Origin: Xanthoparmelia taractica
Lineage: Eukaryota; Ascomycota; Lecanoromycetes; Lecanorales; Parmeliaceae
Assembly: GCA_033085395.1 (NCBI GenBank)
Contig: JANQBS010000141.1
Location: forward strand, 1-64,000
DNA: 64,000 nucleotides
Direction: 5' to 3'
Below are positions 54,176 to 64,000 of this stretch, piece by piece (the first letter of the stretch is position 1; every line of letters begins with the position of its first letter). The position numbers were made by a program, and so were the translations under genes. The notes beneath the pieces were generated by a model that did no database searches, was not told the DNA's origin, and was given only the letters and a program-made list of their open reading frames with translations.

Positions 54176-57100
54176 ATGGGAGATATGGCAGCTATGTCTT
54201 CGGGGAGACAGGCGCGTCCCAGGAAGCTGGTGAAAGGAGGGACTACATCACTGAGGAAGCACCGCTTCGAGTCGTTCAACCAGCGCATCTCAAAGCTCCA
54301 CATTGATCCCATACGGAGGAGCCGCCGCAACGAAGTGGAAGCCGGCGATCTTACAGAATCGGCGTCCTTCTTCAAGGCTTCATTGGACCGATGGAAGGAC
54401 ATCAACCTTTCCGACAACTTCACGTCCTTTGTCCGAGAAATCGAACCAATCTGCAATAGCTTGGTTCAGATCCTCCACTACAACCAACGTGTATTCGATC
54501 TCCTAGCAGATTACATTGGGAAAAGAGACTCGCTTTCGCTGGAACCGCTACTGGATCTTCTGGGAAATTTCGCACATGATCTAGGTGTACGATTCGAAGG
54601 GCACTTCTTAAAAGCCGTGAGGCTGGTTGCTTCTCTGGCCGCGAAGCATGCCGACGTTGAGGCTGTTGAATGGAGCTTCACCTGCTTGGCATGGCTGTTC
54701 AAGTACCTGTCTCGCCTACTGGTACCCAATTTGAGACCGCTATTTGCTATAATGGCGCCACTACTGGGACGAGAGCCACAAAAAATCCATACTACAAGAT
54801 TCGCCGCGGAGGCTATGTCCTTTCTGATCCGGAAAGCTGCGACTGTGTATGCCAAGGACACTAAACCACTGACCATTGTTGTGAATGCCATTTACGACGA
54901 TATCCTGCAAGTTTCTGAGTCCGGACTCACAGAAAGCAACCTCCGATTGTATCAGCATGGTCTGATGACATTACTCGTCAACTCGATCAAAGGTATTGAG
55001 CGGAAGCTACATTCGGGTGGACCGCACATTTATCGATGTATGCTTGACTGTCAATGTTCAAATGATAATGACCAGCGCACGGGGTTCAGAGAGATTCTAT
55101 ATGGGGTCACGGTAGCTTTGATACACCAAACCGACTCAGTCAATTTCCAGCCAATAATGGACATCGTGCTTGAACATATTCAAGGACTGAAATCCATATC
55201 CAGCAGAAGCAGCGTTGCTGTTTGTGGACACCTACTTTTCGTAGTCTCTACCGTGCGGAAAGGATCCAGGATTCAAGATTGGACGCCAGTGTTGGATGCA
55301 ATGTTAGTGTTGCTCGAATTGTGTGATCCGTCAGATGAGGAAGCTCTTGCGGAGATTTACAAGGCGTCTGCTGTTATCCTTCAATATTCCCCACTGGAAT
55401 TGATCATGGCCAGGGTGCGTCAGGCAATGAAGATCATTGCAGATGATCGCTTTGCGTCGAATTTCCTGCCTTTTTGCAAGTACTTCTTTGACCTAGGTCA
55501 AGATCGCTTTCAAAACTTCCTTGCGCCCTACTTCTCCAGATTCATTGCTTCCCATTGGAACAGTTACGAACTTGAGCTATGTTTCGCAGTGCCTGAAATT
55601 GGACAGGCCAGTAATTGCAATAGATTTTCCTGCCCTGCACCATGGCAGGAACTGATTGTTAAGACATTTAGAGATGCAGTCGATCACGATGACCAGGTCT
55701 TCCGATGTTACGGCTATCTTCAGCTGTTCGACTTCATGATCGTCAGTCCTGGAACTACGGAGAAGGTTATGGAAAGCGTAAGCGACCTTATCCATCAGAG
55801 TCTGCAGTTTCCCTCAAGTAGTACTCTTCGGAAGACGTTCAGCCTTGGTCAAGGGCTGAAGGCATACGTCCAACACACCCCCAATCTTGGGTCTCACTTG
55901 TCCAAGAGCTGGCCCTTGATATGCAGCCGAGCCGCCAATCACAGGACTCTAACACCATTCCTTGAAGCCATTCTGCTTCTTGTCAAGGCCAACGATGTGC
56001 AGAACTACAATAATGACTCGTTGGTTCAGGCGCTGGTAGAGAATCTTCACTCATTCTCTCACATAGTACGCAGCCTCTCACTACAGATACTTATAGCATT
56101 GTACGCGCAAACGAATGCTGAAAACGCAGATGTTATTGCTACAGCATTGACGATCGAGGACAGTCCGCTAGATCTACAATCAGCTCGGTCTATATCGATG
56201 CATGCCCGTAGGCTATCATCACAATATGACGCTGTGTCGTCAGATAAGTGGCTGCAGAAAGCCATCCCTCACTTTTGCTTCGGCATGCTCACATTCAAAC
56301 TCTCCCAAGTCTGGGATGATGCGATCGTTGTACTGAAGCAAATATGCGAGACGAAAGTAGGCGAAGATGTCGTTTGTGCACTAGTATTCGAGTGGCTCCA
56401 AGAGCGTGCTTTTGAACATGAGACCACTAGATCGTCAACTCTCCCACCAACAGGACAAGGCTCCTTGACTGAGTTCCAGTGTTCAAACCTTATCCAAGTA
56501 GAGCAACTCATAGCACATGAAAAGATGGAAAATGCAATGGCTGCTGAGAATTCAAGACGCCAATTTTTTGCTACACACACTACTTCACCGCAACATACTC
56601 CCAACACAGCTAGTCTAGCTCTTCGCGTGTTGTTAGCAATTCCTCATGTCGCAGAGAAACGATCAAGAGAGCTCGTACCCATGTTCTTATCATGGGCTAT
56701 GGAGGAGTTGGACCAATATCCTGAGACCCCTGCCGCAGTCACAGAAACTCCTGCTAGCACGAGGGGAACTTCAACTCCTCCAAGACTCAAACGGAAAGAC
56801 CAGAAAGTAATGCTGGATCTCTTCGGTCACTTTCATAATCCCAAAGTGCTTTATCGATCTTCGGATGTGTTTCTGGCCTTGCAAAGCCTGCTGACCAATG
56901 GAGACGCCGAGCTTCAGAGATCTGCCCTCAAAGCTCTGCTCACATGGAAGATTCAGGGGATACAGATTTATCAAGAGAACCTACTAAACCTGCTGGATGA
57001 CGCCAGATTCCGGGATGAGATATCTACGTTTGTGCATGTTGATGCTCAGAACAGCGCCATACAAGAGGACCATCTTCCTGAGCTCATGCCAGTGATGTTG

Positions 57101-60100
57101 AGGCTCCTCTATGGTAGAGTAATTGCAGGATCTGGCGCGAACGGCGGTAGTAGAGGACAATCAGGGAGAAGGAAGACTGTCCTTGAAGCTTTGTCTCGGC
57201 TAGATGGGACGTACCTTCAAGACTTCATCAACATCGCTCTGAACCGTTTACATGACGTAAAACTTGTGGAAGGCACTGAACTGAACGAACGGTTGCTTGC
57301 CACAGAGATAATGAGTAATCGAAAACAATTAGGGCTGATCAATATGATAAAGGACATGCTTGAGGTTCTCGGCGATCGTCTCGCGCCCTTCGCCAAAAGC
57401 CTAAGTGGAGCCTTATTGTATTGCTTAGTCCGAGCTTCCCGGCAGCTCGGACCTGAGAAAGGTGTAATATGTCAAGCTTCCGAGGGTGCTTCCCAGATCT
57501 CATTGTTAAAGGCTATACGACAGGTTGGCGTGCAATGCCTAAATCTACTCTTTAAGTCCTGTCCAGCCGAGTCGCTAAGGCCTTATCTGCCCGCAGTCTT
57601 CTCGGAGCTTCTGAGTCCAAGACTAGATGCCATGCCCATTGAAACGGCTCAATCGATCTCTGGCACACTACAGCTGTTCTCGACATGGGCTTCGTCAAAA
57701 GACACCGTGCTAATCTTGGTGAAATATGATGCGAGAGCAATGAAGTCGGTCATTGACTGTTTGGAGGTGCCTTCAGCGAAGGATAACGTCAAGCTGTTCG
57801 TTATCGAAGAAATCCTTGGAAAAATCATCGCACTCGCAAGCCCTTCGATCACGAAAGACCTGGAGGTGGACTGGTCCTCTGGCGCCGGTAGTGAGATCGT
57901 AGCACTAGATGTCTTGCGTCCGAACGCGGACAACATTGTTGATCGAATGGGGAGCCTACTACGCAAGAGCCCCAGTAAAGATATTTTGGTTGCCGCAATC
58001 CAACTTGTTTGTGCGCTTGCGCCTTTGGTCGTGGGTTCCTCTCAAGTGGACAACCTGTTGGAAATTTGCACATTCCTTCTCGATCAACCCTCACCTCGAG
58101 TCAACCCTAGGTCTAAAGGCGAGCTTCTGCAGATAGTTCAGCATTTCGTCCCCTTGGTTGGCTCCACTCTCTCCTTAGATTTGCAACATCGGATCTTCCG
58201 CACGGTCTCCTCTCTATACGGATATTTCAAGGACAAAGCAAATCGTCTAATTCTTTCCAAAGTCTTGTTCGTCCTCGCCGAGCGAGATGACGAGCTGCTA
58301 GACATTGCACATCTATGCAATAGCCTGAATTCCTTCTCCCCGAGGAAGATCGACGAGCCTGACTTTGATGAACGTCTGAAGGCTTTCAATACCATCAACG
58401 AGAGGAGGTTTAGCGACTTTACGTCAAAGCAGTGGCGTCCGATCCTGTTCAATATGCTCTTCCACGTCAAGGATACTGAAGAATTGGCAATACGATCCAA
58501 TGCCTCTTTTGCAATTCGTCGCTTCGTTGAGATGAACGTCGTCTCTTCAAGCGCCGCAGACACAGAGTCTTCAAAGCTGACCAAAACGGTCCTTTTGCCG
58601 GCTCTCCGCAGCGGTGTCTCAGAATCGTCTGAACTGGTTCGCACTGAGTACCTCAGCATTACAGCTCATCTCATTCGTCACAATCCGGAATGGCAAGAGG
58701 TCAATGACATGTCCGTCCTACTCGTGAACGATGACGAGGATGCTTCGTTTTTCAGCAACATCCTCCACATCCAACAACATAGGCGCCTCCGGGCCCTACG
58801 CCGCCTAGCCACAGAAGCACGCCCAGGGGGTCTTCGGAGTGTGAACGTCGCTCACTTCTTCATACCCCTGATTGAGCATTTTGTCTTTGATAAGGCCGAT
58901 GACGAGAGCGCCCACAATCTCAGTGCAGAGACAGTTGTAACAATCGGTGCACTAGCTTCATCGCTTGAGTGGCCTCAATTCAGGGCCATGTTCCGAAGAT
59001 TTAGTGGCTACATCAAAAATAAGCCGGATGTTGAGAAGACGGTAATCAGACTACTGGGCGTAGTCACTGATGCCCTTAGCCTGGCAGCGGAGGACAAAGG
59101 GAAAACGTTAGCCACCATCAGTGAATCCGATACTAACAATCTGGGACTACCAGTATCTATCAATACTCGCAGCACCCTTACGATTACAATGCCGAGACAG
59201 GAGAAGCTCGCTGAAGATCTAATAAACACCCTACTGCCATCACTCGAGAAATATCTTCACGACAAAGACGAATCTACGGTCAGCCTTCGTGTCCCTGTCG
59301 CAGTCTCAGTTGTCAAGTTACTGAAGCTCTTACCTCGTGATGGGCTGCAATTTCGACTGCCACCTGTTCTTACGGATGTTTGTCACATACTCCGTAGCCG
59401 AGCACAAGAGTCCAGAGACTTAGCTCGAAATACCTTGGTGGAGATATCAAGCCTGATAGGTCCTCAATATTTTGCCTTCATTATAAAGGAGCTGCGGAGT
59501 GCGCTCGCAAGAGGTTACCAACTACATGTTTTGTCTTTTACGGTACATTCAATATTAGTGGCCACATCTCCAATATTCAAACCAGGTGATTTGGACTATT
59601 GTCTCCCACAGATTATTTCCGTTGTCATGGATGACATTTTTGGGGTTACAGGGCTGGAAAAGGATGCGGAAGAGTACATAAGCAGGATGAAGGAGGTAAA
59701 AAGCAGCAAAAGCTACGATTCACTGGAACTTGTGGCAAAAAATACAACCATCGAGAACCTTGCGCATCTCGTCCGCCCTATTCAAACTCTGCTAGCCGAA
59801 ATGTTGGATCTGCGGATGGTAAAGAAAGTTGATGAGCTGCTGAGACGCATTGGTGTTGGTCTTCTCCAGAATGAAGCTGTCAGAGACCAGCGGGTCCTCG
59901 TCTTCTGTCACGAACTGATCACAGAAGTATACAAGATGGGATCGGCCCTAAGCAGCAGGCGATCAAAAGATGATCATCGTTCCAAACGCATCATGATCAA
60001 CTATAAAGGAGCTAACAAGGCTGGCTCTGGTGGGATTACTTCATCGTTCAATTACAAGCTTGCAAAATTCTCACTTGATGTGCTTCGGAGCGTATTACAT

Positions 60101-62050
60101 AAGTACGATACTCTTCAGACACCGTCGAACTTAGCAGGCTTCATTCCTATCATTGGCGATGGCATTATCCAAGCCAACGAAGAGGTTCAGATTTCGACCC
60201 TTCGTCTGCTAACTACGATCATCAAGGTGCCTCTGAAGGCAATAGACGACAATGCCGCTATATACGTTGCCGAGTGCGTGAAGGTAGTCAAATCTTCGAC
60301 TTCGACGAATGTAGAGCTAGGACAGGCAGCATTGAAGCTCGTATCTGCTATCCTGCGGGAACGAAGAACGATTGAAATCAGAGAAACAGATCTGGCCTAC
60401 CTACTCAGACGCCTAATTCCGGACCTGGAAGAGCCTGACAAACAGGGAGTAGCTTTCAACTTTCTGAAGGCAATCATGACTCGTAAGATCGTGATCACGG
60501 AGGTCTATGAAGTACTCGATGCCGTCGCTATCATCATGGTCACCAATCAGACCCGTGGCGCTCGTGACATGGCCCGAGGCGCGTACCTCCAGTTCGTCAT
60601 GAACTATCCCCAGAGCAAGGACCGTTTTTCCAAGCAAGTCGGCTTCCTTGTCCGGAACCTAGACTACAAGTATCAGGAAGGCCGTCAGTCAGTGATGGAA
60701 GCCGTCCACCTCCTGTTCCACAAACTAGGAGAAGATTTGGTGCAACAGGTCGTTGGAGCTTTCTTCGTCCCTTTGGTCATGGTAATAGTCAACGACGAGT
60801 CCAGTGAGTGCCGAGAGATGGCTGGAGCTTTACTGAGGAAAACTTTCGAGCGAGCAGACGGCGAGCGCACTCAGTCGTTCCTCAATTTACTCCGTTCTTG
60901 GCTGGGTCAATTCGATGAGAGTCTTCTGACCAGGGTTGCGCTCCAGGTGTATTGCTTCTATCTTGATACGCATGGTGCAAAGGGCGAGAAGGAGGTTCTT
61001 CCTCTCCAGGCTCGATTGATCCAGATTTTCAAGAGCAATCTCAAAGCTCCGCTCAAGGCCGACTGGGAGCTACTATACTTCGCCTTGCAGACTTTTGCCA
61101 AGATGTGCCAATATTATTCCACCTCAGCCTTTACTGCAAACACGGCTCCTCTATGGGCGAGTGTGCGTCAATGTCTTTTTTTCCCTCACGCTTGGGTCAA
61201 GCTGTCTGCTGCCGAATTACTCGGGTCATACTTTGCCAACTTCGCCAGGAACAATGCCGGCAGTGAAACTCTTTCATTACCTCTCGAGGGATCAGGTGGT
61301 CTGCGGCTCAGCGAAGAGGAGATGGCCGAAGTCGCGCGAGCTTCCCTAGGCCTGCTAAGAGTGCCTGGGGTGAGTGAAGAGCTCGCCAGCCAAAGTGTAC
61401 GAAATTTAGTCTTCCTCGGCAAGATCATGGCCCAGACATCTATGCTCTGGCCACAGAAAGATCAGCAGCCTAGAGCAGAAACCCTCGAAGATGAACGATT
61501 TGAAAACGATAGCGACTCAGGAGAAGATAAGTCTACATTTACGGCCCAACTAGCGCTCGGCTACCTCATCCAACACGCCTCCTCCCTCCTCCGACGTGGA
61601 CCCCTCACAGCACGCCCCCAATCTTTGATCCCTCTCCACGCCTCCCTCGCACTCCTCGGCGCACTCACCAACAACGTATCCCTTCCAGCCCTAGAACCTC
61701 ATCTCTCGACCGCTCTCCTCCCTCTCCACAACCTCACCGATCCCGCTATTCCTACCCCTTTTTCCACCGACGCGGCCTTCACGGACGGCTACAAGACGCT
61801 CGTCGCAAACAGCCAAGAGCTGATGATGTTGTTGCAGAAGAAGCTGGGGACGACTGAGTATGTGGCGATATTGCACAAGGTCAGAGAGGGGGTCAAGGAG
61901 AGGAGAGAGGGGAGAAGGGTGAAGAGGAGGATTGAGGCGGTAGCGGAGCCGGAGAGGGAGGGCGAGAGGAAGAGGAAGAAGGGTGTCAGGAAGAAGGAGA
62001 GGAGGAAGGAGAGAGGTGGGGAGGAGAGGGGGAGGAGGAGGGGTTGGTGA
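54176..62050 (+). CDS. utp20: Utp20 (U3 snoRNP/SSU processome HEAT-repeat scaffold), 2624 aa
   Basis: One uninterrupted exon of 7.9 kb. The start is uncertain (54176, or an in-frame ATG at 54185 or 54194; the basic RQARPRKLVK follows). The N-terminal signature HRFESFNQRISKLHID, then the DRIM domain (FEGHFLKAVRLVASLAAKHA, MAPLLGREPQKIHTTRFAAE), and HEAT repeats follow throughout. The C-terminus is a Lys/Arg-rich tail (RKRKKGVRKKERRKERGG), a nucleolar localisation signal. The length fits the family (about 2500-2700). Utp20 is needed for early 18S pre-rRNA cleavages. No intron is evident, notable in a window where most genes have them. Confidence 0.94.
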   Translation: MGDMAAMSSGRQARPRKLVKGGTTSLRKHRFESFNQRISKLHIDPIRRSRRNEVEAGDLTESASFFKASLDRWKDINLSDNFTSFVREIEPICNSLVQILHYNQRVFDLLADYIGKRDSLSLEPLLDLLGNFAHDLGVRFEGHFLKAVRLVASLAAKHADVEAVEWSFTCLAWLFKYLSRLLVPNLRPLFAIMAPLLGREPQKIHTTRFAAEAMSFLIRKAATVYAKDTKPLTIVVNAIYDDILQVSESGLTESNLRLYQHGLMTLLVNSIKGIERKLHSGGPHIYRCMLDCQCSNDNDQRTGFREILYGVTVALIHQTDSVNFQPIMDIVLEHIQGLKSISSRSSVAVCGHLLFVVSTVRKGSRIQDWTPVLDAMLVLLELCDPSDEEALAEIYKASAVILQYSPLELIMARVRQAMKIIADDRFASNFLPFCKYFFDLGQDRFQNFLAPYFSRFIASHWNSYELELCFAVPEIGQASNCNRFSCPAPWQELIVKTFRDAVDHDDQVFRCYGYLQLFDFMIVSPGTTEKVMESVSDLIHQSLQFPSSSTLRKTFSLGQGLKAYVQHTPNLGSHLSKSWPLICSRAANHRTLTPFLEAILLLVKANDVQNYNNDSLVQALVENLHSFSHIVRSLSLQILIALYAQTNAENADVIATALTIEDSPLDLQSARSISMHARRLSSQYDAVSSDKWLQKAIPHFCFGMLTFKLSQVWDDAIVVLKQICETKVGEDVVCALVFEWLQERAFEHETTRSSTLPPTGQGSLTEFQCSNLIQVEQLIAHEKMENAMAAENSRRQFFATHTTSPQHTPNTASLALRVLLAIPHVAEKRSRELVPMFLSWAMEELDQYPETPAAVTETPASTRGTSTPPRLKRKDQKVMLDLFGHFHNPKVLYRSSDVFLALQSLLTNGDAELQRSALKALLTWKIQGIQIYQENLLNLLDDARFRDEISTFVHVDAQNSAIQEDHLPELMPVMLRLLYGRVIAGSGANGGSRGQSGRRKTVLEALSRLDGTYLQDFINIALNRLHDVKLVEGTELNERLLATEIMSNRKQLGLINMIKDMLEVLGDRLAPFAKSLSGALLYCLVRASRQLGPEKGVICQASEGASQISLLKAIRQVGVQCLNLLFKSCPAESLRPYLPAVFSELLSPRLDAMPIETAQSISGTLQLFSTWASSKDTVLILVKYDARAMKSVIDCLEVPSAKDNVKLFVIEEILGKIIALASPSITKDLEVDWSSGAGSEIVALDVLRPNADNIVDRMGSLLRKSPSKDILVAAIQLVCALAPLVVGSSQVDNLLEICTFLLDQPSPRVNPRSKGELLQIVQHFVPLVGSTLSLDLQHRIFRTVSSLYGYFKDKANRLILSKVLFVLAERDDELLDIAHLCNSLNSFSPRKIDEPDFDERLKAFNTINERRFSDFTSKQWRPILFNMLFHVKDTEELAIRSNASFAIRRFVEMNVVSSSAADTESSKLTKTVLLPALRSGVSESSELVRTEYLSITAHLIRHNPEWQEVNDMSVLLVNDDEDASFFSNILHIQQHRRLRALRRLATEARPGGLRSVNVAHFFIPLIEHFVFDKADDESAHNLSAETVVTIGALASSLEWPQFRAMFRRFSGYIKNKPDVEKTVIRLLGVVTDALSLAAEDKGKTLATISESDTNNLGLPVSINTRSTLTITMPRQEKLAEDLINTLLPSLEKYLHDKDESTVSLRVPVAVSVVKLLKLLPRDGLQFRLPPVLTDVCHILRSRAQESRDLARNTLVEISSLIGPQYFAFIIKELRSALARGYQLHVLSFTVHSILVATSPIFKPGDLDYCLPQIISVVMDDIFGVTGLEKDAEEYISRMKEVKSSKSYDSLELVAKNTTIENLAHLVRPIQTLLAEMLDLRMVKKVDELLRRIGVGLLQNEAVRDQRVLVFCHELITEVYKMGSALSSRRSKDDHRSKRIMINYKGANKAGSGGITSSFNYKLAKFSLDVLRSVLHKYDTLQTPSNLAGFIPIIGDGIIQANEEVQISTLRLLTTIIKVPLKAIDDNAAIYVAECVKVVKSSTSTNVELGQAALKLVSAILRERRTIEIRETDLAYLLRRLIPDLEEPDKQGVAFNFLKAIMTRKIVITEVYEVLDAVAIIMVTNQTRGARDMARGAYLQFVMNYPQSKDRFSKQVGFLVRNLDYKYQEGRQSVMEAVHLLFHKLGEDLVQQVVGAFFVPLVMVIVNDESSECREMAGALLRKTFERADGERTQSFLNLLRSWLGQFDESLLTRVALQVYCFYLDTHGAKGEKEVLPLQARLIQIFKSNLKAPLKADWELLYFALQTFAKMCQYYSTSAFTANTAPLWASVRQCLFFPHAWVKLSAAELLGSYFANFARNNAGSETLSLPLEGSGGLRLSEEEMAEVARASLGLLRVPGVSEELASQSVRNLVFLGKIMAQTSMLWPQKDQQPRAETLEDERFENDSDSGEDKSTFTAQLALGYLIQHASSLLRRGPLTARPQSLIPLHASLALLGALTNNVSLPALEPHLSTALLPLHNLTDPAIPTPFSTDAAFTDGYKTLVANSQELMMLLQKKLGTTEYVAILHKVREGVKERREGRRVKRRIEAVAEPEREGERKRKKGVRKKERRKERGGEERGRRRGW

Positions 62051-62534
62051 TGGGAGTTGGATATGATTTGCTGATTTGCATAGCGAGAGGAATATGGGAA
62101 AGGGAAAAGCTGCCTGTATGATCTAATGCTGCAATATGTAACGAAGTTTTAGATACCACAGTGTTCGCTGGTCGTATTCAAACAAATATGAAAAGGCATC
62201 AGAGATCACTACATTCAGTATTATCCATTGATTCTACTATTTACTTGGTACCATGACTGGCTACCCAGCAGCGATGTTGACTATCAGACATGTATCAAGC
62301 CTGAATACCCTTGATACCTTTCAAAGATATCCACATTTTCGAGCCGCGATAGCACACTATCTCAATCCACCTTTGTCGGGGACATAAAGCACGACCAGAA
62401 CAAACTTCGGTCGTCCTTCCCGGGGGCCAACTCTCGCCCGTTCGGTCATCTTCCTTATACATTTTGATCGTTCCATCCCAATCCAGATTCGCAATCCTTC
62501 AATGGCAACGATCCCATGTTGAATCTGGTATAAA
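62051..62534. other. intergenic between convergent genes
   Basis: Presumed 3' UTRs of utp20 and lsm12. No gene is seen. Confidence 0.5.
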
Positions 62535-63434
62535 TCATCCGCCCTTCCTGGGTCCTCCGGAGAAAGCTGGTATAGCAGGTACGGCGGGTATGACAGGCTT
62601 GGGTCCCTTGGGCTCGCGCTGCGCAAGTTTCTTGCGTTCGTTCTCGAGCTGAATTCACCACTCCGTCAGCAACCGTGAATCATAGCAGCAATCAACGCGC
62701 AAACACCGGATTTTTAATCCGGCGGGCAGAGACCTTTACTCACCACCTTCTTCACCCTAGCCAACGCCGGCCCCGCCTCCTTTCCAGCCCTACAATCCTC
62801 ACTCCTATACCCCGGGCCCTTGACGGAAACCTGATCCATGACCAAAATATCCTTCCCGTCCCACTTTGTCGGCAACATTCTGCTGATCGCATCGAATATA
62901 TCCTGCGCTTCTTTACTGACATTCTTATTGACCTTGCTGGCTCTCTCGTGGGCGCGTTGTAGAGCGCCTGCTCCACGGGCCTGGAGGGCCGCTGCGGAGA
63001 GGTATGGTGGGGGCGCTGGAACGGAGGGTGCTGGGGAGAGCACGGTAAATGTTATTATAGATGGGAGGGGGATGATATGGTGGGTTGGGGTTGGAAGGGT
63101 GGTGGAGAGGGCGACGAGATGGGTGAGGGGGCAGATGGTAAAAAGGGTGCCTTCGAGGGTGGGGTGCGCAGGGATGGTGGTCTGAAGGCGAACTCTGGGG
63201 GGAGTGGGGTCAGCTCGAGCAATGCAATAGCTGAAAAAGCTGTGTATGACAGGGCATAGGGCGCAGCACCCCAAGCATTGTACGCGAAGTGTATGCTGGA
63301 AGAAAATGAGGTACTTACTTGCCGCCAATAGCTCCACTCATCGCAGCCTCCAGGGTCACGAGCTGGCCAATATTAGGCGTCGCAACCTGGGCTTTTCCAC
63401 CAGCATTGCTCTGACGCTTCGTACTCTCGGCCAT
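62535..63434 (-). CDS. lsm12: Lsm12 homologue (LSM plus anticodon-binding domain), 226 aa
   Basis: Exons are 63434-63319, 63194-62744 and 62648-62535, with introns of 124 and 95 nt, all in frame. Exon 1 is MAESTKRQSNAGGKAQVATP then IGQLVTLEAAMSGAIGGK. The LSM-like domain continues RLQTTIPAHPTLEGTLFTIC. The AD (anticodon-binding-like) domain has KEAQDIFDAISRMLP, TKWDGKDILVMDQVSVKGP and SEDCRAGKEAGPALARVKK. Exon 3 ends with ENERKKLAQREPKGPKPVIP and a Gly/Pro tail. Family knowledge: Lsm12 associates with the ataxin-2/Pbp1 complex, ribosomes and mRNA regulation. Confidence 0.88.
62706..62722 (-). other. perfect 7-bp hairpin in lsm12 intron 2
   Basis: CCGGATT-TTT-AATCCGG is a perfect inverted repeat inside the intron 62743-62649. 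It resembles a tRNA anticodon arm but no other tRNA parts are present. Confidence 0.7.
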
Positions 63435-64000
63435 GCTCACACCGGTGTGCTCTGGGTATTGGTGTCTAAAAGGGTTCCTTTCAAAGACACATTGCTGGGT
63501 GTGGATCACTTCGGTCGACTTTGGATGGATGATGACGCTTTTGACTCGTAGAAGCTGGACGCCCTACAGAATGCGACGCCAAAGACAGCACCAAAGGCAA
63601 AGGAGTGACGATGAACCAAAAGGAAAGGGAGGCGAGAAGGGGATGAAGTTGTCGAATATGGTGCACTCCCCACAACCTCTCGCCTTCACTTGCTGCAGAA
63701 GCGTCCTGAAAGATGTGAGAGGAGCAAAGCAAAGCCAAAGATTAGCAAAGATTTGGACAAGATTCCGCTCACCCAGATTTACTTTGGGGCAACGGCGGGC
63801 GCTTCCGGCGCTTGCGCAAGTCCATGAACCCTTTCACAGTTTACTTTATGGGCCTATAAGGTACAGTATGGCACGGAATGGGGTAGTAGGTTTCTTGATT
63901 CAACACATTCAACACATCGGCATCTGTAGTCCTCTAGCTTCGACTTGTCGACCACTTCGCTTGCCTTGACTACGTAAATTGCCCAACTAGGCTGTGAATC
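63435..64000. other. lsm12 upstream region to window end
   Basis: Overlapping short frames only, none with a motif. It holds the lsm12 promoter; another gene may begin beyond the window. Confidence 0.4.

Noticed and set aside
62700..62740. tRNA-Lys-like anticodon arm (5-bp stem, 7-nt loop with TTT)
   Set aside because: No acceptor stem, D-arm or T-arm flanks it, and it lies inside an lsm12 intron.

Overview
This window is nuclear DNA from a filamentous ascomycete (Pezizomycotina). The evidence is gene content and gene style. Most genes are interrupted by short introns, mostly about 45-190 nt, with GTRNGY-like donors, CTRAY-type branch points and YAG acceptors. The conserved proteins (Cdc25/NimT, Bub1/MadBub, Rmt2, Pol5, Utp20, Lsm12, elongin A, THO7, fibroin-3-like) have fungal architectures. 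The class cannot be fixed from sequence alone. The first ~285 bases are TA-dinucleotide-rich and look like the edge of an AT-rich, RIP-affected block. Several broken genes carry C-to-T or G-to-A stop mutations.

Layout. 0-2.5 kb: AT-rich edge, a tiny 86-residue gene with two interchangeable 3' ends, and a 160-residue protein of unknown function. 2.9-6.4 kb (minus): a full-length but decayed valyl-tRNA synthetase copy. 6.7-9.7 kb: arginine N-methyltransferase Rmt2 and a secreted ferritin-like (Rds1-type) protein. 11.7-17.4 kb: NEDD8/Rub1, a candidate small membrane protein, elongin A and THO7 (divergent pair), and tubulin cofactor A. 17.75-20.5 kb: a large CorA/Mnr2-type Mg2+ transporter. 22.1-25.8 kb: GINS subunit Sld5 and Cdc25 phosphatase. 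27.7-29.0 kb: a decaying LysM-protein gene. 30.1-34.0 kb: Pol5 and a BTB/POZ gene broken by one stop. 35.0-39.5 kb: a secreted glycoprotein and a pepsin-like membrane protein lacking its first catalytic Asp motif. 39.9-46.1 kb: MadBub-type checkpoint kinase and a Myb-like protein. 47.9-54.0 kb: pyroglutamyl peptidase, a fibroin-3-like membrane protein and CwfJ/Drn1. 54.2-63.4 kb: Utp20 and Lsm12.

This is ordinary euchromatic housekeeping DNA (cell cycle, ribosome biogenesis, RNA metabolism, ion transport) with a few fast-evolving secreted or recognition genes (LysM, BTB, secreted glycoprotein) in a visibly decaying 27-36 kb stretch. I saw no secondary-metabolite cluster, intact transposon, tRNA, rRNA or CRISPR array. 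The most unusual item is the small gene at 560-923, where a 56-nt tandem duplication appears to have created an intron whose splicing or retention gives proteins of identical length differing at two residues.
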